From the NCBI RefSeq assembly GCF_015070875.1, contig NZ_JADDIV010000003.1:434001-498000 (forward strand): DNA of 64,000 nucleotides. Reading direction: 5' to 3'. Source of the DNA: Ramlibacter pallidus. Its GTDB lineage: Bacteria; Pseudomonadota; Gammaproteobacteria; Burkholderiales; Burkholderiaceae_C. The notes below the pieces were generated by a model. That model worked only from the letters and a program-made list of their open reading frames with translations. It did no database searches and was not told where the DNA came from. The position numbers and the translations under genes are program-made. This document shows, in pieces, positions 17,734 through 25,746 of this stretch; within the stretch, counting starts at the first letter, position 1, and every line of letters starts with the position of its first letter.

Positions 17734-18216
17734 TCAGGTGATCGCGCGCGGCCGCGTGTCGAGCGCGGCGAGTTCCACCAGGCCGTCGAGCACCGCCTCG
17801 GCGGCGGCGAACAGGTACTGGTTGAGGTCCCGGTCCACGGTGGCGCATTCGTGCACCACGAGGTCGCGGTGGCGCACGGCGACCTCGAAGGCGGACCAGT
17901 GCTCCGCGCCGAAGTGCGCCGCGGGACGGCCGGCATCGCGCAGGCGCAGGACTTCCTCGACGAGTTCCGCGGGACCACTCACGCGGAACTGGCGGTGCCG
18001 CATCTCCGCCGTGCTGGCCGGCCGGCCGGAGGAATGCACCACCAGCGAACGCGCCAGCGCTTCGACCGCGGACACGACGGTCACCAGCCGCATCGAACCG
18101 GTCTCGCCGTGCGCCGACGCCAGCCGTTGCCGGATCATGCGCAGGCGCGCCGCCGGCGTGGCGAGCGCGCAGGCGCGCTGGAGTTCGTCGACGTGGTCGT
18201 GCAGGTCCGCATGCAT
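17734..18216 (-). CDS. Small hypothetical protein, possibly HEPN-like
   Basis: A 160-residue, probably helical cytoplasmic protein that I cannot assign to a named family. It has no signal peptide or membrane segment. The segment VRHRDLVVHE near residues 113-122 has the spacing (R-x6-H) of HEPN-type helical domains, some of which are RNases, and the surrounding predicted helices fit. This is a weak resemblance. No antitoxin or nucleotidyltransferase partner lies beside it; the neighbours are a cytochrome and a kinase. It is convergent with the cytochrome gene, with 3 bp between stops. No terminator is visible there. Confidence 0.6.
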   Translation of the reverse strand: MHADLHDHVDELQRACALATPAARLRMIRQRLASAHGETGSMRLVTVVSAVEALARSLVVHSSGRPASTAEMRHRQFRVSGPAELVEEVLRLRDAGRPAAHFGAEHWSAFEVAVRHRDLVVHECATVDRDLNQYLFAAAEAVLDGLVELAALDTRPRAIT

Positions 18217-18305
18217 GCTCGGCAGTTTAGGCCGCCGTGGTCGCGCCGATGGCGCAATTCAGCACGGTTTGGACGGATTGCGGCGCCGGCTGTCGCTGCG
18301 GAGCG

Positions 18306-21300
18306 TCAGGTGCCGGCGGCCAGCGCCTGCAGCACGTCGCCGATGGCGCCGGAGAGCGACCGCACCATGCCGTGCGCGTCGGTGGACGGCGCCGCGCGCA
18401 GCCGCGCTTCCGCATCCGCCGCCGCCGCCGACAGCGCCGACGCCCCCACGTTGGCCGCCATGCCCTTGATGGAATGCATCAGCCGGCACAGTTCCTCGCC
18501 AGCGGGCGGCGCGGTGTCCAGCTGCGCGCGGGCGCTTTCCAGGTTCTGGACGAACACCGGGAGCACCGAGCGCAGCAGGTCCTCGTCGCCGCCGAGCCGC
18601 TCCAGCGCGCCGGCGCGGTCGAACACGGGCAGCGCGTCCGGCGCCGGGGCCGCCGCCGGCGCGATGCCTTCCTCTTCGGCCGAGCCCGGGCGCACGTGCC
18701 GAAGGATGGTGCCGATCACCTGCTCGATCACGAAAGGCTTGGGCACGTGGTCGTTCATCCCCGCCGCCAGGCAGGCATCGCGGTCGGTGTCCATCGCGTT
18801 CGCGGTCATCGCGATGATGGGCAGGGCCTCCGCGTCGAAGGTCCGGCGCAGCTCGCGCGTGGCGGAGAGGCCGTCCAGCACCGGCATCTGCACGTCCATC
18901 AGGACGGCGTCGTACCAGGTGCCGGCCAGGCACGCCTGCACCGCGGCGCGGCCGTTGTCCACGATGTCGACACGCGCGCCGTGCCGCGCCAGCAGCTCCC
19001 TCGCGATCTGCTGGTTGACCAGGTTGTCTTCCGCCACCAGCAGGTGGATGCCCTGCAGCGACTGCGGCGACGGCGCCGTCTTTGCCGGGGCCGCCAGGGC
19101 GGGGCCGCCGGCCTGGTGCACCTGTTCCAGCGCCTTGCGCAGCATGCCCGCCGTCACCGGCTTCACCAGGAAGCCATCCAGCAGGGCGCGTTCGCCGGGC
19201 GCGCGTTCGTCCAGCATCTCGCGTCCCTGCGCCGTGACCATGATGACCAGGGGCGGCCGGGAGGGAAGCGGCAGCGCGCGGATCCGGTCGCAGGTCTGCC
19301 AGCCGTCCAGGCCCGGCATCATCCAGTCGACGAAGACCGCGTCGTAGCTGCGGCGCCGCGCGGCCGATTCGCGGATGCGTTCCACGGCGCTCTCGCCGTC
19401 GGCGGCGGTGTCGACCAGCCAGTGCGCGCCGCGGCACAGGGCCGCGAGCGTGTCGCGCGCGACGGCGTTGTCGTCGACGATCAGGACGCGCCGCTGGCGG
19501 GTGGACATGTCGTCCTCCTCGCGGGCGGCCGGCGCCTGCACCACCGGCAGCGTCACCGTGAACCAGAAGCGGCTGCCGACCCCCGGCGCGCTCGACACCT
19601 GCAGGCTGCTGCCCATGAGTTCGGTCAGCCGGCGGCAGATGCCGAGGCCCAGGCCGGTGCCGCCGAACTGGCGGGCCGTCTCCTCGGTGGCCTGCATGAA
19701 GTCGGAGAACAGGCGCTGCTGCTGCTCCGGCGACATGCCGATGCCGGTGTCCTCCACGCTGAACTCGATGCCTGCTTCGCTCTCGGTGCGGGACGCCAGC
19801 CGGGTGCGCACCACGACTTCGCCGTGCTCGGTGAACTTGACGGCGTTGCCGCCGAGGTTGATGAGGATCTGGCGCAGCCGCATGTCGTCGCCGAACAGGC
19901 CGTCCGGGACCAGCGGGTCGAGGTCGTACAGGACCTCGATCGCGCGGTCCTTCACGTTGCTGGAGAGGATCACCGACAGGTCGGCCAGCAGGCGCTCGAG
20001 CGAGAACGGGCGCCGGTCCAGCTGCATCTTGCCCGCTTCGATCTTGGAGAAATCCAGGATGTCGTTCAGCAGGCTCAGGAGGGCGCGTGCGGCGCCTTCC
20101 GCCTTGCCCGCGTAGTCGTCCTGCCGCGGCGTGAGTTCGGTGCCGCGCAGCAGCGTCAGCATGCCGAGCACCGCGTTCATCGGCGTGCGGATCTCGTGGC
20201 TCATGCTGGAGAGGAAGCGGCTCTTGGCGCCGCTGGCGAGCAGCGCCTCCTCCTTGGCCTTGACCAGCGCGGCTTCCTCGCGCTTGCGCGCGGTGATGTC
20301 GCGCGCGATGCCCAGGAGGCCGATGCACTGGCCGGTCTCGTCGCGCATGGCGACCTTCACCACTTCGGCGACGCGCAGTTCGCCGTCGGGCCCGAAATCC
20401 ACTTCCTCGGACGTCACGGGGCCTTGCGCTTCGAGCGCGCGGACGTCGGCCGCGGCGTGGTGCCGGCCCCTTTCGGCGCCGAACACCTGCTCCGAGGTGC
20501 GGCCCAGCACCTCGGCTTCCGGCACCCCGTGGTAACGCTGGTGCGCCGGGTTGGTCAGCAGGTAGCGGCCTTCGACGTCCTTGACCCAGACCCGGTCCGG
20601 CAGGTTGCTCACCAGCGCCGCCAGTTGCGCCTGCTTGTGGGCCAGCGCCTCCTGCATCGCGGCGTGCGCCGTGATGTCGGTGAAGGTGCGCACGACGCCG
20701 CCGTCGGGCAGCGGCCGGGTGACCACGTCGAAGGTGCGGCCGTCCGCCGTCTTGCGCACGTAGGCCTGCGGCCCGCGCAGGGGCGCCAGGCGGTCGCCCA
20801 GCGCCACGAAGCCCCGGGCCGTCGCGTCGACGAGCTCGAAGTTGGGGCCGAAGTCGCCGCGCTCGGCCTGGAAGCGCACCACTTCGTCCATGGTCGGCTG
20901 GGTGGCCAGCAGCGCGCCGGGCAGCTGCAGGAGCTCCTGGAAGCGGCGGTTCCAGAACACGAGCCGGCCGGTCGGGTCGATCGCCGAGATGCCCTGGCTC
21001 ATGCTGTCCAGGGTGATCTGCAGGGCACGCGATTTCTCCGCCAGGGCCCCTTCGGCCGCGACGTAGGCGGTGACGTCCGAGTACGTGCGCACGGCCCCGC
21101 CGTGCGGCAGTGCCTGGGTGGCGATCTCCAGCACCTTGCCCGCCCGGGTGCGGCGCAGGTAGGAATGCGTCGCGAAGATGTCGACGGCGGCTTCCGGCGC
21201 GTCGCCGGACCGGCCGGCCGGGTCGTCGGCGAGGAAATCGCCGCGTTCCTGCTGGAAGCGCACGAGGTCGAGGATGCGCGCGCCGCCGGCCAGCAGCTCC

Positions 21301-22229
21301 TGCGGCAGGTCCAGCAGGTCGAGCGCCTGCCGGTTGAACAGCAGGATGCGGCCGTCCGCGTCGTAGTGGATGATGCCGCGGCCGGCGTTGTCCAGGGTGA
21401 GCTGCAGCGCGTCCTCGAAGCGCTTGAGCGCCGAGATGTCGATCAGCGCGTGGAACACGGAGCCGTCGCTCGCCGGCCGCGCGATGACACGGCACCAGCG
21501 GTCCTGCGGCAGCGGCAGCTCGAACGGCGCGCCGGCATATCGGAGGCTCTCGTGCAGCGCGGCGGCGCCCTCCTTGCGGCGGCGGTGCGCCGGGTCGCGC
21601 GAGGCATCCCAGGCCGCCGCGTACGCGGCCTCGATGGTCGCACCCAGCAGCTGGCTGCGCTCCTGCGCGCCGAACAGTGCGCAGAAACTGGCGTTCACCC
21701 AGACGATGCGGCCGTCCCGCCCGCTGACCACCAGCGCTTCCGGCACGTACTCCAGCATCTGCGCGCCGAGGTCGGCGGTGAAGTCCGCCTGTCCCTCCGC
21801 CTGGGCCGGCAGCGCGTCCAGCGCCCGCCACACCTGGATGCGGCCGAAGCCGGGAAAGGGCAGGGACGCGGCCTTCAGGCGCAGGCCGTGGTGGTCGAAT
21901 TCGAAGGGCTGCGATTGCGCCTGGTGGCGCGCGACGCCGGCGGCGATGTACTTGTCGATGTGCCGCGCCTCGCGGGCGTCCAGCCGGCTTTCGTAGAAGC
22001 GCCGCAGCTGGTCGGCGTAGTGCTCGCCCTGGCGGATGCGGCCGGCGTGCTCGGGGATCATCCGCACGAAGGTGCGGTTCCAGGCCACCACGCGGTCCTG
22101 CAGGTCGAACGCGCACAGGCCCACGTCGATGCCGTCAAGGACTTCGGCCTGCACCTGCAGGTGCGCGAGCCAGTCCGCCGGGCCGGAAAAGGAGGGGGTG
22201 GATGGGGCCGGGTTCACGGTCTTGGGCAC
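18306..22229 (-). CDS. Large multi-PAS hybrid histidine kinase with Hpt domain
   Basis: A soluble hybrid kinase of about 1307 residues. From the N-terminus: five PAS-type modules (about 20-640, three sharing the IDxxGRxxxWN/FNR and DIT pattern of PAS-7), HisKA with His678 in [10 protein letters not shown], HATPase_c (NAVKF, DTGIGM, GGTGLGLG), receiver 1 (Asp968 in FVDWMMPG), receiver 2 (Asp1112 in LMDVQMP) and a C-terminal Hpt domain (His1252 in MHSIKG). All phosphorelay residues are present. No membrane helix is seen, so the PAS modules sense something cytoplasmic. No ATG fits the start; I used GTG 22229, with GTG 22217 the alternative and no clear ribosome site for either. A partner regulator with a DNA-binding domain is not adjacent; the nearest is the CpxR-like protein of a separate unit. 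Confidence 0.85.
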   Translation of the reverse strand: MPKTVNPAPSTPSFSGPADWLAHLQVQAEVLDGIDVGLCAFDLQDRVVAWNRTFVRMIPEHAGRIRQGEHYADQLRRFYESRLDAREARHIDKYIAAGVARHQAQSQPFEFDHHGLRLKAASLPFPGFGRIQVWRALDALPAQAEGQADFTADLGAQMLEYVPEALVVSGRDGRIVWVNASFCALFGAQERSQLLGATIEAAYAAAWDASRDPAHRRRKEGAAALHESLRYAGAPFELPLPQDRWCRVIARPASDGSVFHALIDISALKRFEDALQLTLDNAGRGIIHYDADGRILLFNRQALDLLDLPQELLAGGARILDLVRFQQERGDFLADDPAGRSGDAPEAAVDIFATHSYLRRTRAGKVLEIATQALPHGGAVRTYSDVTAYVAAEGALAEKSRALQITLDSMSQGISAIDPTGRLVFWNRRFQELLQLPGALLATQPTMDEVVRFQAERGDFGPNFELVDATARGFVALGDRLAPLRGPQAYVRKTADGRTFDVVTRPLPDGGVVRTFTDITAHAAMQEALAHKQAQLAALVSNLPDRVWVKDVEGRYLLTNPAHQRYHGVPEAEVLGRTSEQVFGAERGRHHAAADVRALEAQGPVTSEEVDFGPDGELRVAEVVKVAMRDETGQCIGLLGIARDITARKREEAALVKAKEEALLASGAKSRFLSSMSHEIRTPMNAVLGMLTLLRGTELTPRQDDYAGKAEGAARALLSLLNDILDFSKIEAGKMQLDRRPFSLERLLADLSVILSSNVKDRAIEVLYDLDPLVPDGLFGDDMRLRQILINLGGNAVKFTEHGEVVVRTRLASRTESEAGIEFSVEDTGIGMSPEQQQRLFSDFMQATEETARQFGGTGLGLGICRRLTELMGSSLQVSSAPGVGSRFWFTVTLPVVQAPAAREEDDMSTRQRRVLIVDDNAVARDTLAALCRGAHWLVDTAADGESAVERIRESAARRRSYDAVFVDWMMPGLDGWQTCDRIRALPLPSRPPLVIMVTAQGREMLDERAPGERALLDGFLVKPVTAGMLRKALEQVHQAGGPALAAPAKTAPSPQSLQGIHLLVAEDNLVNQQIARELLARHGARVDIVDNGRAAVQACLAGTWYDAVLMDVQMPVLDGLSATRELRRTFDAEALPIIAMTANAMDTDRDACLAAGMNDHVPKPFVIEQVIGTILRHVRPGSAEEEGIAPAAAPAPDALPVFDRAGALERLGGDEDLLRSVLPVFVQNLESARAQLDTAPPAGEELCRLMHSIKGMAANVGASALSAAAADAEARLRAAPSTDAHGMVRSLSGAIGDVLQALAAGT

Positions 22230-22403
22230 TGCGAGCCGGCATGATGCCCGGAATCGGGCCGCGGCGGGCCCATGGCGGGCGGTGCGTGCGCGCAGAAGTT
22301 GCGGTGGCCGTGAAACAAAACGACATGAACCGCGACGGGCGCGAGATGCTCGCCCGGCGCGGTGCACGCACCATGCGGGCTCCGTCACACCTGGAGCGAA
22401 GCG

Positions 22404-22877
22404 ATGCGACCCTGGATCAAGAGAACCCTGTTCGGCCTGTTCGGCGCCACGGTGGCCCTGGGCGGCCTCACGGCCTGCGGCCACCGCCACGGCCACGAAC
22501 GCCTGTCCTCGATGAGCGTGGAAGACCAGGCGCAGCTGCGCCAGAAGGTGGTGGACCGCGTCGCGCGCCGCCTCGACCTGGACCCGGAACAGAAGCAGCG
22601 GCTGGACACGCTGGCCGTGCGCCTGAACGAACAGCGCCTGGCGCTGCGCGGCGCCGGCGACCCGCGGGCCGAAGTGCGGTCGCTGGTCGCGAGCGAGCGC
22701 TTCGACCGCCAGAAGGCGCAGGCGATGCTGGGCCAGAAGATGGCGGCCGTGCAGGCGGGCAGCCCGGAGGTGATCGCCGCTTTCGGCGACTTCTTCGACA
22801 GCCTGAACCCCTCCCAGCAGGCGCAGGTGCGCGACTTCCTGCAGCACCGGCACCATGGCTGGTGGCGCCGCGGCTGA
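22404..22877 (+). CDS. Spy/CpxP-like periplasmic protein, putative lipoprotein
   Basis: A 157-residue protein with an N-terminal export signal ending in the lipobox LTAC (Cys about residue 25), followed by a His-rich linker (GHRHGHE) and a helical domain. That domain matches the Spy/CpxP/ZraP fold: DPEQKQRLDTLAVRL and FFDSLNPSQQAQV, the latter resembling the LTxxQ motif. Known relatives are ATP-independent periplasmic chaperones or metal-responsive inhibitors of CpxA-like kinases. It lies directly ahead of an OmpR/CpxR-type regulator and kinase, which supports a role as sensor accessory. The start at 22404 follows GGAGCGAAGCG; an ATG at 22362 has no ribosome site. Confidence 0.8.
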   Translation: MRPWIKRTLFGLFGATVALGGLTACGHRHGHERLSSMSVEDQAQLRQKVVDRVARRLDLDPEQKQRLDTLAVRLNEQRLALRGAGDPRAEVRSLVASERFDRQKAQAMLGQKMAAVQAGSPEVIAAFGDFFDSLNPSQQAQVRDFLQHRHHGWWRRG

Positions 22878-23151
22878 CCGGGCCACGGCGTGGCTGGCCT
22901 GCGCGGAGGCGCTGCGCCCGGTGACCCGCGAGCCCGCCACCGAACTGCTCACGCTGGTGTGGGGGCCGCGCTTCGACCGGGACCATGCGCTCGCGCTGCT
23001 GGCGCGCCTGCCCCGGCGCGACGGTGCGCTCGCCGGCGCCATGCAGGCACTGGCGGAGCACTTCGACAGCCTGGCGCCGCTCGACCAGCAGGCGCTGCGC
23101 CGGCACATCCTGCGCATGCATGACAATGCCGCATGCCGCGAATCCTGCTGA
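22855..23151 (+). CDS. Short cytoplasmic Spy-like paralogue
   Basis: A 98-residue ORF that overlaps the preceding gene by 23 bp and the following regulator gene by 19 bp, in different frames. Its segment FDRDHALALL, then AEHFDSLAPLDQQALRRHIL aligns with FDRQKAQAML and FFDSLNPSQQAQVRDFLQ of the upstream protein, so it appears to be a genuine homologue rather than a shadow. It lacks a signal peptide and lipobox and would stay in the cytoplasm. The overlaps suggest translational coupling. Its function is unknown; a cytosolic partner of the kinase or regulator is one idea. Confidence 0.6.
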   Translation: MAGGAAADRATAWLACAEALRPVTREPATELLTLVWGPRFDRDHALALLARLPRRDGALAGAMQALAEHFDSLAPLDQQALRRHILRMHDNAACRESC

Positions 23152-23813
23152 TCGACGACGACGCGCAGCTGGGCGAACCGCTGGACGCGTACTGCCGCCG
23201 CTTCGGCTTCGAGGTGACGCAGGCCACCCGCCCCAGCGAGGGCCTCGCGCGGCTGCGCGCCGGCGGCTTCGACGCCGTCATCCTGGACGTGATGCTGCCG
23301 GAGCAGGACGGCTTCGCGGTGTGCCGCACGATCCGCGCCGAAAGCGACGTGCCGGTGGTGATGCTCACCGCGCGCGGCGAGGTGACAGACCGCGTGGTCG
23401 GGCTCGAACTCGGTGCCGACGACTACCTGCCCAAGCCCTTCGAGCCACGCGAGCTGGTCGCCCGCCTGGCGACGGTGCTGCGGCGTCCGCGCAGCGTGCC
23501 CGCCGACGCCAGGCTGCGCTTCGACGGGCTCGCCATCGACCCGGTGGCGCGCAGCGTCGAACGCGAGGGCACGCCGGTGGAACTCACGGGAACGGAGTTC
23601 GAACTGCTGCTGTTGCTGGCGCGCGAGCCTGGCCGGGTGTTCACGCGCGACGACATCCTCAACCGCCTCCGCGGCCACGACGCGGAGCTCTACACCCGCG
23701 CCGTCGACATCGTGGTGAGCCGGCTGCGCCGCAAGCTGGAGCCGCTGGCGGCGATCAAGACCCTGCGCAACGCGGGCTACGCGCTGTCGCTGCGGCCGCT
23801 CCCCCATGCGTGA
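23133..23813 (+). CDS. OmpR/CpxR-family response regulator
   Basis: A 226-residue regulator with a receiver (1-118; acidic cluster IDDD at 7-10, phosphoacceptor Asp52 in ILDVMLPEQDG, Lys101 in LPKPFEP) and a winged-helix DNA-binding domain (about 128-222; ELTGTEFELLLLLAREPG, then RAVDIVVSRLRRKL). It is expected to bind DNA as a dimer once phosphorylated by the kinase encoded next, with which it overlaps by 8 bp. The gene context with Spy/CpxP-like proteins points to an envelope or metal stress system comparable to CpxRA, although the signal is unproven. Confidence 0.88.
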   Translation: MPRILLIDDDAQLGEPLDAYCRRFGFEVTQATRPSEGLARLRAGGFDAVILDVMLPEQDGFAVCRTIRAESDVPVVMLTARGEVTDRVVGLELGADDYLPKPFEPRELVARLATVLRRPRSVPADARLRFDGLAIDPVARSVEREGTPVELTGTEFELLLLLAREPGRVFTRDDILNRLRGHDAELYTRAVDIVVSRLRRKLEPLAAIKTLRNAGYALSLRPLPHA

Positions 23814-25095
23814 CCCCTGGCACCGGCGCGCCGGCCGCCGCCTGCGCCATTCGCTGAAGGCCCGGCTGGTCACCGTCTTCCTGGTCCTGGCCTTCGCCCT
23901 GAGCGGCGCGTTCATGTTCGGCATGCAGAACGCGCTGAGCATCGGCTGGCGGGATGCGGTGAAGCCATTGATGACGGACTACGTCGACCGGCTGGCGGCG
24001 GACATCGGTTCTCCCCCGTCGGTCGAACGGGCGCGCGCGCTCACGCAGCGCCTGCCGGTGACCGTGCGCATCGCCGGAGCGCAGGTGAACTGGGAAAGCC
24101 ATGCGCGCGAAGATGTCGGCGGCGGTTGGCGGGGCCATGACCGCTGGGCCGGCGAGGAGGGGCTGCTGGTGCGTGCCACCGCCGACGGCCACCGCGTCGA
24201 GTTCGGCCTCGACGTGCGCCCGTGGCGCGACCGGCCGCGGACCTGGGGCTGGTTCACCCTGGCGGCGCTGCTGCTCTTCACGCTGCTCGCCTACAAGGTC
24301 GTGCGCCGCCTGCTGCGCCCGCTGGACGACATCCGCGCCGGCGCGCAGCGCTTCGGCCGCGGCGACTTCAGCCAGCCGATCCCGATCCGCCGCAGCGACG
24401 AGCTCGGCGACCTGTCCGGCGACGTGAACGCCATGGCCCGCAGCATCCACGAGATGCTGGAGGCCAAGAGGGCACTGCTGCTGGCGATCAGCCACGAACT
24501 GCGCAGCCCGATCACGCGCGCGCGCTTGCACGCCGAATTGCTGCCGGAAGAGGGCGGGGCCGCGGTGCGGCGCGAGGCCCTGCTGCGCGAGCTGCAGGAG
24601 ATGACCGACCTGGTTGCCGAGTTGCTGGAGAGCGAGCGCCTCGGACGGGGCCACGCGGCGCTGCACCGCGAGGAGGTCGCATTGGCGGAACTGGTGCGCG
24701 AGGCGACCCGTGGCGCGGCGGTGGCCACCGAAGTCGAGCCCGGCCTGCCGGCGCTGCAGCTGGATCGCGCGCGCATCCGCCTGCTGCTGCGCAACCTGGT
24801 CGACAACGCGCTGCGGCATGGCGCCGGCACGCAGCCGCCGCGCGTGCGGGTCGCGCGTGACGACGGTGCCATCGTCCTGGCGGTGCGCGACTTCGGGCCG
24901 GGCGTGGAGGATGCCGCGCTGCGCCAGCTGGCCGAGCCGTTCTACCGTCCGGACGTGTCGCGCGAGCGGGCCACGGGCGGCGTCGGGCTCGGCTTGTACC
25001 TGTGCCGGCTCGTGGCGCAGGCGCACGGCGCGGCCTTCACCGTGCGGAATGCACAGCCGGGGCTGGAGGTGGAAGTGCGGTTTCCGGGGCGATGA
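23806..25095 (+). CDS. CpxA-like sensor histidine kinase
   Basis: A 429-residue membrane kinase. Transmembrane helices at about 20-42 and 148-166 enclose a periplasmic sensor of roughly 105 residues with several His/Trp residues. HAMP (about 167-220), HisKA with His230 in AISHELRSPI, and HATPase_c (LVDNALRHG, DFGPGV, GVGLGLYL) follow. Size and order match CpxA/RstB-type kinases. It should phosphorylate the regulator encoded just upstream. The stop overlaps the start of a small membrane-protein gene (ATGA), so the unit is Spy-like, Spy-like, regulator, kinase, membrane protein. Confidence 0.87.
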   Translation: MRDPWHRRAGRRLRHSLKARLVTVFLVLAFALSGAFMFGMQNALSIGWRDAVKPLMTDYVDRLAADIGSPPSVERARALTQRLPVTVRIAGAQVNWESHAREDVGGGWRGHDRWAGEEGLLVRATADGHRVEFGLDVRPWRDRPRTWGWFTLAALLLFTLLAYKVVRRLLRPLDDIRAGAQRFGRGDFSQPIPIRRSDELGDLSGDVNAMARSIHEMLEAKRALLLAISHELRSPITRARLHAELLPEEGGAAVRREALLRELQEMTDLVAELLESERLGRGHAALHREEVALAELVREATRGAAVATEVEPGLPALQLDRARIRLLLRNLVDNALRHGAGTQPPRVRVARDDGAIVLAVRDFGPGVEDAALRQLAEPFYRPDVSRERATGGVGLGLYLCRLVAQAHGAAFTVRNAQPGLEVEVRFPGR

Positions 25096-25739
25096 CCATG
25101 GGAAGAAATGAACAACCCTCCGACCTGGTGTCCCGTCTCGAGCGGCTGCGCCCCAAGCCGGAGGTGCCCAAGCCCTCGCGCAAGCTGAGGATCCTGCGGT
25201 GGTGCTGGCTGGCGACGTACTTTGGGTTCCTGTTCGGGACGCCGCTGCTTGCGGTGTGGCTGCAATGGCAGATCCATTTCGGCACGCGCACTGCCACGCA
25301 GTCGCTGGTGCTGGCGCTCCCGATCTGCGTCTTGGTGGTGGGTTCGCTCCTCTGGACCATGAAGAAGCTCGACATCCGGCCTGAAGGGGAGGGCACGCTG
25401 GCGTCATCCCGGGGTTGGAACCTTTACCTCCTCTGGGTCCTCGGCTTCGCGATGTCGTGGATGGCCGCCTACCTCATGCTCGTCGCCGTGGCGGTGCTCC
25501 AGAGCCCCGGCGAAAGCACCCGCTTCTACCGGGTGACGAGCGTGGGGGTATGCGGATGGGCGGAAGATTGCAGTTGCTACCTGAAGGCCGCCGTCCAGGG
25601 GCACCCGGCTCTCGACGGCGGCGTCTGCATCGAGGATGTCCACCCCGAGCCCCTCGTGGAGGACACCCTGGAGATCTCGGGACACTTCACGCCACGCGGC
25701 GTCTACATCACCGACATCTCGAACGCATCCCGGCGTTGA
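25092..25739 (+). CDS. Unknown membrane protein with cysteine-rich periplasmic tail
   Basis: A 215-residue protein I do not recognise. A charged, Pro-rich N-terminus (about 35 residues) is followed by three hydrophobic helices (about 37-60, 70-92, 107-135). The C-terminal tail of about 80 residues is hydrophilic and contains four Cys in VCGWAEDCSC and one in GGVCIE, which suggests disulfides if it faces the periplasm. It overlaps the kinase stop by 4 bp. Two starts are possible, ATG 25092 and ATG 25098; the first gives the overlap. It may be an auxiliary of the two-component system. Confidence 0.65.
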   Translation: MTMGRNEQPSDLVSRLERLRPKPEVPKPSRKLRILRWCWLATYFGFLFGTPLLAVWLQWQIHFGTRTATQSLVLALPICVLVVGSLLWTMKKLDIRPEGEGTLASSRGWNLYLLWVLGFAMSWMAAYLMLVAVAVLQSPGESTRFYRVTSVGVCGWAEDCSCYLKAAVQGHPALDGGVCIEDVHPEPLVEDTLEISGHFTPRGVYITDISNASRR

Positions 25740-25746
25740 CCCGGAC

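Noticed and set aside
17734..18216. Toxin-antitoxin module
   Set aside because: Only one weak HEPN-like motif; no partner gene within reach.
18237..22244. Forward open frame of 1335 codons opposite the multi-PAS kinase
   Set aside because: The reverse strand encodes complete PAS, HisKA, HATPase, receiver and Hpt domains; the forward reading has none.
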